A stretch of DNA of 64,000 bases from Parvibaculum sp963975745 (GTDB lineage Bacteria > Pseudomonadota > Alphaproteobacteria > Parvibaculales > Parvibaculaceae): contig NZ_CAXBIB010000007.1 in the NCBI RefSeq assembly GCF_963975745.1, positions 102,130 to 166,129 of the forward strand, read 5' to 3'. The notes below the pieces were generated by a model. It was not told the origin of the DNA, made no database searches, and was given only the letters and a program-made list of their open reading frames with translations. Each line of letters begins with the position of its first letter. Position 1 is the first letter of the stretch. Below, in pieces: positions 44,119-52,520 of this stretch. The position numbers and the translations under genes are program-made.

Positions 44119-44138
44119 AAATAGACCTTGGTCTATTT
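44119..44138. promoter_or_regulatory. TetR-type palindromic operator upstream of the alcohol dehydrogenase gene
   Basis: AAATAGACC-TT-GGTCTATTT has perfect 9-bp arms with a 2-base centre. On the minus strand the right half runs into TATTTT, a plausible -10 box for the dehydrogenase gene. It overlaps the stop codon of the SemiSWEET gene. TAGACC..GGTCTA cores are typical of TetR-family operators. Confidence 0.65.
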
Positions 44139-44408
44139 CCCCGAAGCGGCGCGCCGCGCGGCCCGCGTATTGCCGAGAATGATCAGGAAGATCGGCAGGG
44201 CCAGCATCAGCGTCACCGCATTGGCGCCGATCAGCGCAAAGTCCTGCCGGTTGATGCCATGCAGCAGCCACAGAAAGATTCCGACCGTCAGACAGGCATA
44301 CATGGCCAGCGAAAGACCCGACGTATCCCTTGTCCGGATGGTCTTCAGCGCCTGCGGGACGAAGGCGAATGTGGTCAGGAAGGCCGCGATATAGCCGAGT
44401 TCGCTCAT
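44133..44408 (-). CDS. SemiSWEET-family sugar transporter
   Basis: A 91-aa protein with three membrane helices and the PQ-loop motif (TTFAFVPQALKTIRTRDTSG near residue 15, and LWLLHGINRQDFALIGANAV later). SemiSWEETs dimerise to form a small-sugar facilitator. ATG 44408 is the natural start; the frame is open up to 44474. Its end overlaps the palindromic operator of the alcohol dehydrogenase gene. Confidence 0.85.
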   Translation of the reverse strand: MSELGYIAAFLTTFAFVPQALKTIRTRDTSGLSLAMYACLTVGIFLWLLHGINRQDFALIGANAVTLMLALPIFLIILGNTRAARRAASGK

Positions 44409-44549
44409 GAGGCACCGGACAGGCGAGGTTGCACAGAACGCGCGCATATGACGCCTGCCCCGGTGCTTTGGCAAGAGGACCGCCGGCCGGACAGCCAGGG
44501 CGGAGGCCTGTGCTATTCTGTGCGCCTCGATCGCGAGGAGCCGGACCGA

Positions 44550-45002
44550 ATGCGCGTCACCTTACACACGGATTATGCTCTCCGGATGCTGATGCTGCTG
44601 GCCATGGAGCCGGACGAGCTTCACACCATCGAGGAGATCGCGGCTCGTTACGGCATTTCCAGAAACCACCTGATGAAAGTCGCGCAGACGCTCGCACAGG
44701 GCGGTTTCATCGAGACCATACGCGGCCGCAGCGGCGGCTTGCGCCTCGCCGGAAAACCCGAAGATATCAATCTCGGCGCCGTGCTGCGGACGACCGAGGA
44801 CAGCTTCGCGCTGGTCGAATGTTTCGACCGGGAGACCAACAGCTGCGTGATCAGTCCGGTTTGCGGCCTGCGCGGTCCGCTGGAAGAGGCGCTGGCCGCC
44901 TTTCTCGCGGTTCTCGACCGCTACAGCCTCGCCGATCTGGTGCGCAATCCCGGCAAACTCCGCCGCATGCGCAAGCTGCTGGAACAGGAGGCGCCGGCCT
45001 GA
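44550..45002 (+). CDS. Rrf2-family regulator, NsrR-like
   Basis: A 150-aa winged-helix regulator: MRVTLHTDYALRMLMLLAME, then HTIEEIAARYGISRNHLMKV and FIETIRGRSGGLRLAGKPED. Three cysteines lie in CFDRETNSCVISPVCGLRGP with spacing C-x7-C-x5-C, the [Fe-S] ligand spacing of NsrR, the nitric-oxide sensor. GAGGAG lies nine bases upstream of ATG 44550. Its stop overlaps the start of the DUF1971 gene (ATGA-type). It is expected to repress NO-defence genes and possibly itself; no classical NsrR target such as hmp is in the window. Confidence 0.88.
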   Translation: MRVTLHTDYALRMLMLLAMEPDELHTIEEIAARYGISRNHLMKVAQTLAQGGFIETIRGRSGGLRLAGKPEDINLGAVLRTTEDSFALVECFDRETNSCVISPVCGLRGPLEEALAAFLAVLDRYSLADLVRNPGKLRRMRKLLEQEAPA

Positions 45003-45328
45003 TGATGGACGAACTGCCGAAGGGGCTGACCGCCTACAAGCGCACACCGGTCTTCGATCAGGACAGCATTCCCGCCGGCCTGCGCCGCGAACACCGCACC
45101 AGGCCGGGCGTCTGGGCGCTGATCCATGTACTGGCGGGCAAACTGCGCTACCGGCGCGCCGGGGTATCCGGCACGCAGGTGCTGACGCCGGTGCAGCCGG
45201 GCATTGTCCATCCCGAAGAGCCGCATGACGTGCAACCCATGGGACCTGTCAGCTTCTTCGTCGAGTTCCATGCCGCCGAACCGCCCGCCGGCGCGCCGCA
45301 TGCCGGCAAGGTACTGCCCGGGCAATAA
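45002..45328 (+). CDS. DUF1971 (TehB N-terminal-like) protein
   Basis: A 108-aa cupin-like protein. PKGLTAYKRTPVFDQDSIPA at the start, followed by LRREHRTRPGVWALIHVLAG, VQPGIVHPEEPHDVQPMGPV and SFFVEFHAAEPP, matches the DUF1971 domain also found at the N-terminus of some TehB tellurite-resistance proteins. The conserved His/Glu pattern (HPEEPH) could bind a metal. It is co-transcribed with, and overlaps, the NsrR-like gene, which links it to nitrosative or metal stress by context. Confidence 0.85.
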   Translation: MMDELPKGLTAYKRTPVFDQDSIPAGLRREHRTRPGVWALIHVLAGKLRYRRAGVSGTQVLTPVQPGIVHPEEPHDVQPMGPVSFFVEFHAAEPPAGAPHAGKVLPGQ

Positions 45329-45340
45329 GCGGGCCGGCGC

Positions 45341-46435
45341 TCAGTCGGCCGCCCAGCCCTGCAGCACCGCCGCTTCATGACGCACCCGCTCCGGCGCGCC
45401 GAGTAGCTGACGGTTGAGACCGATCCGCTTGAACCAGTAATGCAGGCCGACAAGATCCGTGAAGCCCATGCCGCCATGCACCTCTGTTGCAGTGCGTGCG
45501 ACGAAGCGTCCGGTTTCCGACGTCAGCGACTTCGCATGCGCCGCCATCAGTCGGGCCTCATCGGGCATCGCATCGAAGGCATGCGCCGCATACCAGACCA
45601 GCGACCGGCAGGGCTCAAGCTCGGCCGACATTTCGGCACACATATGCTTGACCGCCTGGAACGAACCGATGACCCGGCCGAACTGCTTGCGCTCGCCGGC
45701 ATAGGCAACCGCCTTTTCGATCATCATCCAGCCGGCGCCCAGCGTATCGGCCGCAAGCATCGTCCGGCCGGCATCGATCATGCGCCGCAGGGTCGCGCCC
45801 GCATCGCCCGAAGCCAGCGGTTCGGCCTCGACATTGTCGAAGCGCAATTCGCCAAGCGGGCGCGTCAGGTCGATGCTCGTGAGCGCGATCCGCGTCAGCC
45901 CCTTCGCATCGCCCCGGACGAGATGCAGGCCACGCGCATTGTCCGCGACGATGAAGACGTCGGCCGCCGCCGCATCGAGTACGAAAAGCGCCGTGCCGTT
46001 GAGCCTGCCGCCGCCGGCCGTGATGCCGGCACCGTCCCGCGCGCCCGCCGCCTGCTCCGATGCCGCGACGCCGGCCACAGCCGCACCGCTCGCAAGCTTC
46101 GGCAGCCACGCCGCCTGCTGCGCCTGGCTGCCCGCGCCGGCAAGCGCGATCGGCGCCATCACGGCGGTGGCGACAAACGGCACCGGCGCGACATGGCGGC
46201 CGAGCATTTCGGCGGCAAGCGCCGCATCGAGCAGCGTCATGCCCATGCCCCCATGCTCCTCGGCCACCAGCATGCCCGTCACGCCCAGTTCGACGAGCGC
46301 CTGCCACACATCGCCCGCATGGGTGTCATGACCTTCGGCCGCCTGGCGCACGCGTTCCAGCGGCGAAACCTTTTCGAGCGTCCGGCCGATGCTTTCCTGA
46401 AGCAGCTTCTGATCTTCCGACAATCCGAATTCCAT
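45341..46435 (-). CDS. Acyl-CoA dehydrogenase family protein (second subunit-type)
   Basis: A 364-aa acyl-CoA-dehydrogenase fold protein. The N-terminal helical domain opens MEFGLSEDQKLLQESIGRTL and includes VAEEHGGMGMTLLDAALAAE; the C-terminal part has ADTLGAGWMMIEKAVAYAGE, then RKQFGRVIGSFQAVKHMCAE and ATEVHGGMGFTDLVGLHYWF. It lies 9 bp downstream of another acyl-CoA dehydrogenase gene. Such adjacent long/short pairs form heterotetramers in steroid and other ring or side-chain catabolism, so these two may be subunits of one enzyme. Substrate not deducible. Confidence 0.88.
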   Translation of the reverse strand: MEFGLSEDQKLLQESIGRTLEKVSPLERVRQAAEGHDTHAGDVWQALVELGVTGMLVAEEHGGMGMTLLDAALAAEMLGRHVAPVPFVATAVMAPIALAGAGSQAQQAAWLPKLASGAAVAGVAASEQAAGARDGAGITAGGGRLNGTALFVLDAAAADVFIVADNARGLHLVRGDAKGLTRIALTSIDLTRPLGELRFDNVEAEPLASGDAGATLRRMIDAGRTMLAADTLGAGWMMIEKAVAYAGERKQFGRVIGSFQAVKHMCAEMSAELEPCRSLVWYAAHAFDAMPDEARLMAAHAKSLTSETGRFVARTATEVHGGMGFTDLVGLHYWFKRIGLNRQLLGAPERVRHEAAVLQGWAAD

Positions 46436-46444
46436 GTGTCGCTC

Positions 46445-47638
46445 CTATGCCTTGGCCGGCTTCGGTTCGCGCGGCATGCCGAGCCCGCGCTCCGAAATGA
46501 TGTTCTTCTGGATCTGCGCCGTGCCGCCGCCGATGATCAGCCCGAGATCGAACATGTAGCGATGCTGCCACGAGCCGCCGGCACGCAGATGCGGGCTGTC
46601 TTCGTAGAGAACCCCGATCTCGCCCAGCGCATCGATCGCAAGCGCCGCCAGCTGATGATTGATCTCGCAGCCCTGCAACTTGACGATCAGGCGCGCGATG
46701 CCCGGATCCTCGCCCTTGGTCGCGGCCGTCAGCAGCCTGAGTCCGTGAAACTGCATCGCAAGAACCCGCCCCTGCAGTTCGACCAGCCGGTCGCGATAGC
46801 CCGGATGATCGATCAGCCGCGTCCCGTCGATCGTTTCCTTCTGCATCAGATCGACGATTTCCTTGAGACGCGTGCCGGCCTGGTTGGGGTCGCCCAGCAT
46901 GCCGCGCTCATGCTTCAGCGTGGCATTGGCCACGAACCAGCCCTGCCCGCGCCCCGCCACGATGTCCTTCTGCGGCACCCGCACATCGGTGAAGAAGACT
47001 TCGTTGAACTCGGCATGACCGGTCATCGTCTTCAGCGGACGCACCTCGATCCCGGGCGTCTTCATCGAGAAGATCAGGTAGGAAATGCCTTCATGCTTCT
47101 TCGCCTCGGGTTCGGTGCGCACGAGACAGAAGATCATGTCGGCCGCATGTGCCGTCGAGGTCCAGATCTTCTGGCCGTTGATGACGAAATCGTCGCCATC
47201 CTCGACGGCCCTGGTCTGCAGCGAGGCAAGATCGGACCCCGAACCCGGCTCGGAATAGCCCTGGCACCAGACCACCTCGCCGCGCAGCGTCGGCGCGATC
47301 CACTTCTTCTTCTGCTCCTCGGTCCCCAGTTCCAGCAGCGTCGGCACCAGCATCGAAATGCCCTGATTGGCGATCCCCATCGGCAATCCGGCTGCCGTGA
47401 ATTCTTCGGCAATGATGCGCGATTTCAGAATGTCGGGTTCGGCGCCATAGCCGCCATATGCCTTCGGCACCGTTCGGGCCGCATAGCCATGCTCGATCAG
47501 CAGGCGCTGCCATGCCAGTGTCTCGTCGGATGGCCGCGAAACGCCGAAACGGCGCGGCGCCCTGGCGCCATGCGCCGCGATGAAGGCGCGAACCTCGGCG
47601 CGAAAGGCGTCATATTGGGGTCCGTAGGCGAGATCCAT
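46445..47638 (-). CDS. Acyl-CoA dehydrogenase
   Basis: A 397-aa FAD enzyme of beta-oxidation type. Conserved motifs are WCQGYSEPGSGSDLASLQTR (FAD/substrate region), then QKIWTSTAHAADMIFCLVRT and the C-terminal IGGGTAQIQKNIISERGLGM, in which the QIQ-N..(S/A)ERGL tail is diagnostic. The N-terminus has ARTVPKAYGGYGAEPDILKS. It is transcribed just ahead of the 364-aa paralogue, and 152 bp separate it from the GGDEF-EAL gene upstream. A role in steroid, terpenoid or branched acyl-CoA degradation is possible from the paired arrangement. Confidence 0.9.
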   Translation of the reverse strand: MDLAYGPQYDAFRAEVRAFIAAHGARAPRRFGVSRPSDETLAWQRLLIEHGYAARTVPKAYGGYGAEPDILKSRIIAEEFTAAGLPMGIANQGISMLVPTLLELGTEEQKKKWIAPTLRGEVVWCQGYSEPGSGSDLASLQTRAVEDGDDFVINGQKIWTSTAHAADMIFCLVRTEPEAKKHEGISYLIFSMKTPGIEVRPLKTMTGHAEFNEVFFTDVRVPQKDIVAGRGQGWFVANATLKHERGMLGDPNQAGTRLKEIVDLMQKETIDGTRLIDHPGYRDRLVELQGRVLAMQFHGLRLLTAATKGEDPGIARLIVKLQGCEINHQLAALAIDALGEIGVLYEDSPHLRAGGSWQHRYMFDLGLIIGGGTAQIQKNIISERGLGMPREPKPAKA

Positions 47639-47790
47639 GGGATGCGTCTCCCGGCGCGGCTCGGACGGCCGGCAGGCCTCCGCGCTCGTTGTTGGTTTCT
47701 GAGGAGCGGGAGTTTAGCGCGCGCGGCGGGTACGTAAAGCGCCGCTGCGCATGGCGAGGCGCACGCTGCGTCAACGAAGGGAAGGAGACG

Positions 47791-49974
47791 TCAGGCCGCC
47801 GAACCGGCGAGCGCGACCGGCCGCCGGCCGCCCGCCGGCGAATTGCGCAGAAAGACCTCGAACTCGGCAGGCGGCATCGGCCGGCCAAGGAAATAGCCCT
47901 GAACTTCGTCGCAACCGAGCTTGCGCAGCGCATCGAACTGGTCGGCACTTTCGACGCCTTCGGCAACCACCGACACACCCAGCGCATGCGCAAGATCGAT
48001 GATCACTTTCGGAATCACATGCCCGTCGCGATTGTCGGCGACGTCATGAATGAAGCTGCGGTCGATCTTCAGGCGTTTGACCGGGAAGCGTTTGAGATAG
48101 GCAAGCGAGGAATAGCCGGTGCCGAAATCGTCGATGCCGATGCCGATGCCGAGGCTGCGCAGACGGCGCAGCGTGCCGATCACCGTGTCGACATCCTGCA
48201 TCACCATGCTTTCGGTCACTTCGAGTTCGAGATATTGCGGCGAGAGCCCGTGCGCAATCAGCGTATTGGCGATCGTATCGGTGAGATCGGTGCGCCGGAG
48301 ATCGATCGCAGAGACATTGACCGCAACCGCAATGCGCGGCAGCCCGTCATCCTGCCACAATCTGTTCTGGCGGCACGCCTCGTCGAGCACCCATTTGGTG
48401 AGCTCGGCAACAAAGCCGCTCCGCTCGGCAACCGGGATGAAGACCGATGGCGGAATGAATCCGCGTTCATGGTGATGCCAGCGTATCAACGCTTCCGCAC
48501 CGGTGATCCGGCCGCTCGCGACGTCGACTTTCGGCTGGTAGTAGAGCATCAGTTCCTGCCGCGCCATGGCGCCGCGCAGATCGCGTTCGATCTGGTTGCG
48601 CTCGATGGCGCGCAGATGCAGCTCGTGCCGATAGAGCACGCAGGCGCCGGCACCTTCCTGCTTGGCCCGCGACAGCGCAAGATCGGCATTCTTCATCAGC
48701 ACATCGGCATCGCGCCCATCCTGTGGAAACAACGTCATGCCGACACAGGACGCCTGCTGCAGTTCCTGCGCGCCGAGACGGAACGGCGCGCCGACCGCGC
48801 GGATGAGGCGGCTCGCCAGTTCAAGTGCGTCGTCGGCGCTGCGGACATTGTTGAGCACGATACCGAATTCATCGCCGCCGATACGTGCCACCACATCCCC
48901 GTCGCGGCGGCAGCCCTTGAGAATTTCCGCCGTACGCTGCAACACACGGTCGCCCCAGTCATGCCCCAGCGTATCGTTGATGTCCTTGAAGTTGTCGAGA
49001 TTGAGGATCATGACGCCGACAACAACGGACTCCCGCTCCGCCCTGGCGATCGCGTCCGCAAGCTGCGTCTTGAAGTAACCGCGATTGTCGAGGCCGGTCA
49101 GGCCATCGGTCGCGGCAAGACTGGCCAGCCGCGCCTCGCCATCGCGGGCCGCCTGGAACGAGGCGGTCAGTGCGCGCGCCACGACGCCGATCTCATCGCC
49201 ATGCGCGGGCGCTGCCCCGTCCTCATGACGGTTGTCCCGGGCATAGTCGCGCAATGCCTCGATCGGTGCGATGACGATACGGTGGATCAGCATCGAAATG
49301 GTCAGAATGGCAAGGATCGCCGTGATGGTAAGCCAGGTCATGATGTTCCATGCCCGGGTCGTCAGACGTGTGACCAATCGCTCCATGTCGATACGCACAA
49401 GCGTCATCACGCGCTGTCCGGTATGGGGCAGATCGATCCAGACGGCGAAATCGCCGCCGCGAAGGCTGCCTCCCGGCAGATGCATCTGCGGTTCGATGGC
49501 GAAAGGCCGGGGCATGGCACTCGGCAGACCTGGCATTGCCGGCATGGTCGCCTCGATTTGCCGGCCCCGCCATGCCGCATCGGAGGCGGCAACGATCCGC
49601 CCGTCGCGATCGGCAATGGCAACGTCCTTGATGTAGGGCGCATTCCCGACCGCCGAAAGGATCGGCCCCATCTCGCCGGAACCCGTCTGCTGCGCGGCAT
49701 AGGTCAGCACATCGCTGGCCGCAGCTGCACGCAGCTCGGCTTCATGCGCGAGATTCTGGTTGAACATGGTGACGACATAGACACCGCTGAGGACGACAAG
49801 CACCGCACCGACCAGCGTCAGAAGCGCGACGACCTTGGCGCGCAGCGACAGGAAATGCGCTGCAATGCCGGCGCGCAGCGTCGTCAGACGAGTGTGCACA
49901 CGCGCCGTCCGGCCCCTGTCGCCAGGCGGCTTTGTCCGGGTCTGCGGCGTTTCGCCCTCATACTCGACAGACAC
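47791..49974 (-). CDS. Membrane GGDEF-EAL protein (cyclic-di-GMP turnover)
   Basis: A 727-aa protein: membrane helix (VVALLTLVGAVLVVLSGVYV), periplasmic sensor domain (~55-210), second helix (WLTITAILAILTISMLIHRI), HAMP-like segment, GGDEF domain and EAL domain. The GGDEF motif is RIGGDEFGIV, intact. The EAL motif is GAEALIRWHH, with DDFGTGYSSLAYLKR and VSVVAEGVESADQFDAL also present, so phosphodiesterase activity is likely; the cyclase may be active or only regulatory. GTG 49974 has GAGGA five bases upstream. It is 75 bp downstream of the DUF1365 gene and could belong to the RpoE-controlled operon. Confidence 0.92.
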   Translation of the reverse strand: MSVEYEGETPQTRTKPPGDRGRTARVHTRLTTLRAGIAAHFLSLRAKVVALLTLVGAVLVVLSGVYVVTMFNQNLAHEAELRAAAASDVLTYAAQQTGSGEMGPILSAVGNAPYIKDVAIADRDGRIVAASDAAWRGRQIEATMPAMPGLPSAMPRPFAIEPQMHLPGGSLRGGDFAVWIDLPHTGQRVMTLVRIDMERLVTRLTTRAWNIMTWLTITAILAILTISMLIHRIVIAPIEALRDYARDNRHEDGAAPAHGDEIGVVARALTASFQAARDGEARLASLAATDGLTGLDNRGYFKTQLADAIARAERESVVVGVMILNLDNFKDINDTLGHDWGDRVLQRTAEILKGCRRDGDVVARIGGDEFGIVLNNVRSADDALELASRLIRAVGAPFRLGAQELQQASCVGMTLFPQDGRDADVLMKNADLALSRAKQEGAGACVLYRHELHLRAIERNQIERDLRGAMARQELMLYYQPKVDVASGRITGAEALIRWHHHERGFIPPSVFIPVAERSGFVAELTKWVLDEACRQNRLWQDDGLPRIAVAVNVSAIDLRRTDLTDTIANTLIAHGLSPQYLELEVTESMVMQDVDTVIGTLRRLRSLGIGIGIDDFGTGYSSLAYLKRFPVKRLKIDRSFIHDVADNRDGHVIPKVIIDLAHALGVSVVAEGVESADQFDALRKLGCDEVQGYFLGRPMPPAEFEVFLRNSPAGGRRPVALAGSAA

Positions 49975-50049
49975 TTGATTCCTCGCGCGTCGACACCCGG
50001 CGCGATGCCGGATTGTCGGGAAACTCAAGCGTTTATAGGGCTTGGGAAA

Positions 50050-50871
50050 CTAAGATTGCGTTACGCGGGGCGAAACGGCGGTGCCTTTGTCCCGAAACGG
50101 AACAATCGTCACCGGACTCGATGGCGCCGCCGGCCGCGTCGCCAGCTTGATGCCCTTGAGCCACAGCCGCAGCGCCTCCCAGTGAATGCCGCCGACGACC
50201 TTGAGCGTCAACAGCGGATGGCGCAGAAACGCAAGCGCAAGCTGCCGGTCGTCGAAGCGACGTGCCTCCCCCGCGAAGGATGCCGTCAGCATCGCACCGC
50301 CCTCGTCGCTTTCGCGGATGGTCAGTGCCAGCCGCGCACCCGGACGCAGAACCTTGAAGTGATAGCGCCCCGCAACCGGCAGGAAAGGCGACACGTAGAA
50401 GGCCTTGTCGCAGGCCTGCGAGACGATGCCGGCCTCCGGACTTTCGACCGGAATGAGATAGCTGTGCCGGTCGCCAAAAGTATTGTTGACCTCGTAGAGC
50501 ATGGCCGCAAGCCCGCCATCGGCGCGATGACAGAAATAGACGGTCAGCGGATTGAAGACATGGCCCAGCACGCGCGGCAGACAAAGCGCCTCGATCCGCC
50601 CGCCGCCGGTCTCGATGCCGGCCCGCGCCAGTTGCGCCTCGATCCAGAGGCGCAGCGGCCGGCCCGATCCGTCGCCGTGATCGCTGTCATGAAAACTGAA
50701 GAGCGAGAAACGGTTATGGGCAAACAGCCGCCAGCGCCGCGACAGCGCCGGCAACTCGTCGAGATCGAGCAGCATGTAGAAGACGCGATAGGAAAGCGCG
50801 TGAACGCACGGCCGCAGCCGGCGATGGAACACCGTGCCGGAATAGAGACGCGACCTTGCTGCAGCGTTCAA
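50050..50871 (-). CDS. DUF1365 family protein
   Basis: A 273-aa protein of the DUF1365 family. Signature segments are SGTVFHRRLRPCVHALSYRV, then LCLPRVLGHVFNPLTVYFCH, LYEVNNTFGDRHSYLIPVES and FYVSPFLPVAGRYHFKV. The biochemical role is not settled; the family is almost always encoded next to a flavin oxidoreductase and a cyclopropane-fatty-acid synthase in ECF11 regulons. Translation starts at TTG 50871 (GGAGG seven bases upstream), which overlaps the TGA of the oxidoreductase gene. Confidence 0.9.
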   Translation of the reverse strand: MNAAARSRLYSGTVFHRRLRPCVHALSYRVFYMLLDLDELPALSRRWRLFAHNRFSLFSFHDSDHGDGSGRPLRLWIEAQLARAGIETGGGRIEALCLPRVLGHVFNPLTVYFCHRADGGLAAMLYEVNNTFGDRHSYLIPVESPEAGIVSQACDKAFYVSPFLPVAGRYHFKVLRPGARLALTIRESDEGGAMLTASFAGEARRFDDRQLALAFLRHPLLTLKVVGGIHWEALRLWLKGIKLATRPAAPSSPVTIVPFRDKGTAVSPRVTQS

Positions 50872-52259
50872 ACGGCAACCTCCATAGCTTGATGCGTCGG
50901 CGCCAGTGAAATGCGGCCGGAGGGATTGGCAACGGTCCATGGCCGCTCGACACCGCCCAGCTGCTCGGCGACGGCAAGTCCCGCCTGCAAACCGTCCTCG
51001 TGAAAACCCGAACCGAAATAGGCCCCGCAGAACCAGGTGCGACGCGCCCCCTGTATCTCCCAGAGCCGGCGCTGGGCGGCAAAGGCACCCGCATCGAACA
51101 CCGGGTGATCATATTCGATCCGTTCAAACACATGTTCGGGCGCTGGATCCTGCGACGGATTGAGCGTGACGAAGAGCGGCCGGTCGGTCGCCAGCGGTTG
51201 CAGCAGGTTCATCCAGTAGCTGACACAGACCGGCGAACCCGCGCCGCCACCCATATAGTTCCAGCTCGACCAGACGCGCCGGTTCCGCGGCATGAAGGCC
51301 GGATCCGAATGAAGCCAGGCGATATTGCGCTGATAGGGCATCGCACCCAGCAAGTCTTGTTCGCGCCCATCGGCATCGGCAAGCATGGCCAGCGCCTCGT
51401 CGCTATGTGAGCCGATGACAACATGATCGTAGCGTTCGACACCACCGCGCACGTCATACACCGTCACACCCTGCGCATCGCGACGGATCGAGGCAACGCC
51501 CGTGGAGGTTCGGATATGCGCAGCGAGCGGCGCGGCGAGCTGCGCGACATATTCGCGCGAACCGCCCGTTACCGTGCGCCAGGCGGGCCGGCCGCTCAGC
51601 CGCATCAGCCCATGATTGTCGAAGAAGCGCAGAAAGGCGAGCGCCGGAAACTGCTCGACCCGCTCGATCGGGAGCGACCAGATCGCCGCGCACATCGGCA
51701 GCAGATGATCGTCGCGCAAGGAGGCCGAATATCCCTGTTCGCGCAGGAATTCGCCGAGCGGCTTCTGGTCGAGACCCGCCAGCGCAACAAGATCGGGCGC
51801 CGAGCGATAGAGCCTCAATATGTCGCCGATCATCCGCCACATGCGCGGGCTGACAATATTCCGCCGGTCGGCAAATATCCCGTTGAGGCCCGATCCGGAA
51901 TATTCGAAGCGACGCCCACCCCCGGTTTCCAGCGAAGCGGCAAACGACATGTTGCTGGCGCTGGTCGCAACGCCGAGCGTGTCGAACATCGCGGTCAGGT
52001 TGGGATAGTTGCGTTCGTTATAGACGATGAAACCGGTATCGACCGGCACGGGCCCTTCCGGCAGATCGGCCACCACCGTGTTCGAATGTCCGCCGATACG
52101 ATCATTCTTCTCGTAGACGGTCACGTCGTGCCCGCGCGAAAGCAGCCAGGCGGCCGACAAGCCCGATATGCCGGTGCCGACAACGGCAATACGCAGCCGC
52201 TGGCGGTCGGAGCCGCGCCTGTCGAAGGGGCGGGAAGCGCGGTCATCGAAAGGGGCCAT
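50868..52259 (-). CDS. FAD-dependent amine-oxidase-like oxidoreductase
   Basis: A ~463-aa flavoprotein. The dinucleotide-binding motif is RIAVVGTGISGLSAAWLLSR with VTVYEKNDRIGGHSNTVVAD next to it. Further motifs are PVPVDTGFIVYNERNYPNLT, the middle GSHSDEALAMLADAD, and the C-terminal WFCGAYFGSGFHEDGLQAGL. Together with DUF1365 it forms a conserved pair under RpoE/ChrR control in alphaproteobacteria; related flavoproteins act in furan/methylated fatty-acid modification, so a lipid substrate is plausible. ATG 52259 follows GAG, and a TTG at 52265 is possible. An ECF11-like promoter lies ~25 bp upstream of the predicted leader. Confidence 0.88.
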   Translation of the reverse strand: MAPFDDRASRPFDRRGSDRQRLRIAVVGTGISGLSAAWLLSRGHDVTVYEKNDRIGGHSNTVVADLPEGPVPVDTGFIVYNERNYPNLTAMFDTLGVATSASNMSFAASLETGGGRRFEYSGSGLNGIFADRRNIVSPRMWRMIGDILRLYRSAPDLVALAGLDQKPLGEFLREQGYSASLRDDHLLPMCAAIWSLPIERVEQFPALAFLRFFDNHGLMRLSGRPAWRTVTGGSREYVAQLAAPLAAHIRTSTGVASIRRDAQGVTVYDVRGGVERYDHVVIGSHSDEALAMLADADGREQDLLGAMPYQRNIAWLHSDPAFMPRNRRVWSSWNYMGGGAGSPVCVSYWMNLLQPLATDRPLFVTLNPSQDPAPEHVFERIEYDHPVFDAGAFAAQRRLWEIQGARRTWFCGAYFGSGFHEDGLQAGLAVAEQLGGVERPWTVANPSGRISLAPTHQAMEVAV

Positions 52260-52290
52260 GGTCAATCTCGGTAAGGAAAACGGTCACTGT

Positions 52291-52320
52291 TCCATACGGC
52301 CTGGTTCCGGCCGCGGATCA
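52291..52320 (-). promoter_or_regulatory. ECF11/RpoE-type promoter of the oxidoreductase operon
   Basis: On the minus strand TGATCC (52320-52315) and TATGGA (52296-52291) are separated by exactly 18 bp. This matches the TGATCC-N18-TA pattern of RpoE promoters in the photooxidative-stress regulon. It is 30 bp from the ATG of the oxidoreductase gene. Confidence 0.65.
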
Positions 52321-52402
52321 CCCTGCGCCCGAACGCCGCTCTGTGCCCGGCTTTCACAATTGGCGCCAAGCCCCTAGACTCGCCGCACCATCTGCCCGCA
52401 TG

Positions 52403-52432
52403 TGATCCGCGGGCAGTCCGGGCCCGTATCTG
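52403..52432 (+). promoter_or_regulatory. ECF11/RpoE-type promoter of rpoE-chrR
   Basis: TGATCC (52403-52408) and TATCTG (52427-52432) are separated by exactly 18 bp, the same layout as the divergent promoter 83 bp away. It would place the sigma-factor gene under its own control. Confidence 0.65.
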
Positions 52433-52520
52433 GCATATGACCGCAACCGGTAAATTGCAGATCAGCCCGGCCCGAGCCGGCCGCACAAAGTGGCGGCCGG
52501 ATCTGAGAAAGCTGGGCCCG

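Noticed and set aside
47689..50892. 1067-codon open frame opposite the GGDEF-EAL and DUF1365 genes
   Set aside because: It spans two genes and their gap on the other strand, with no recognisable domain.
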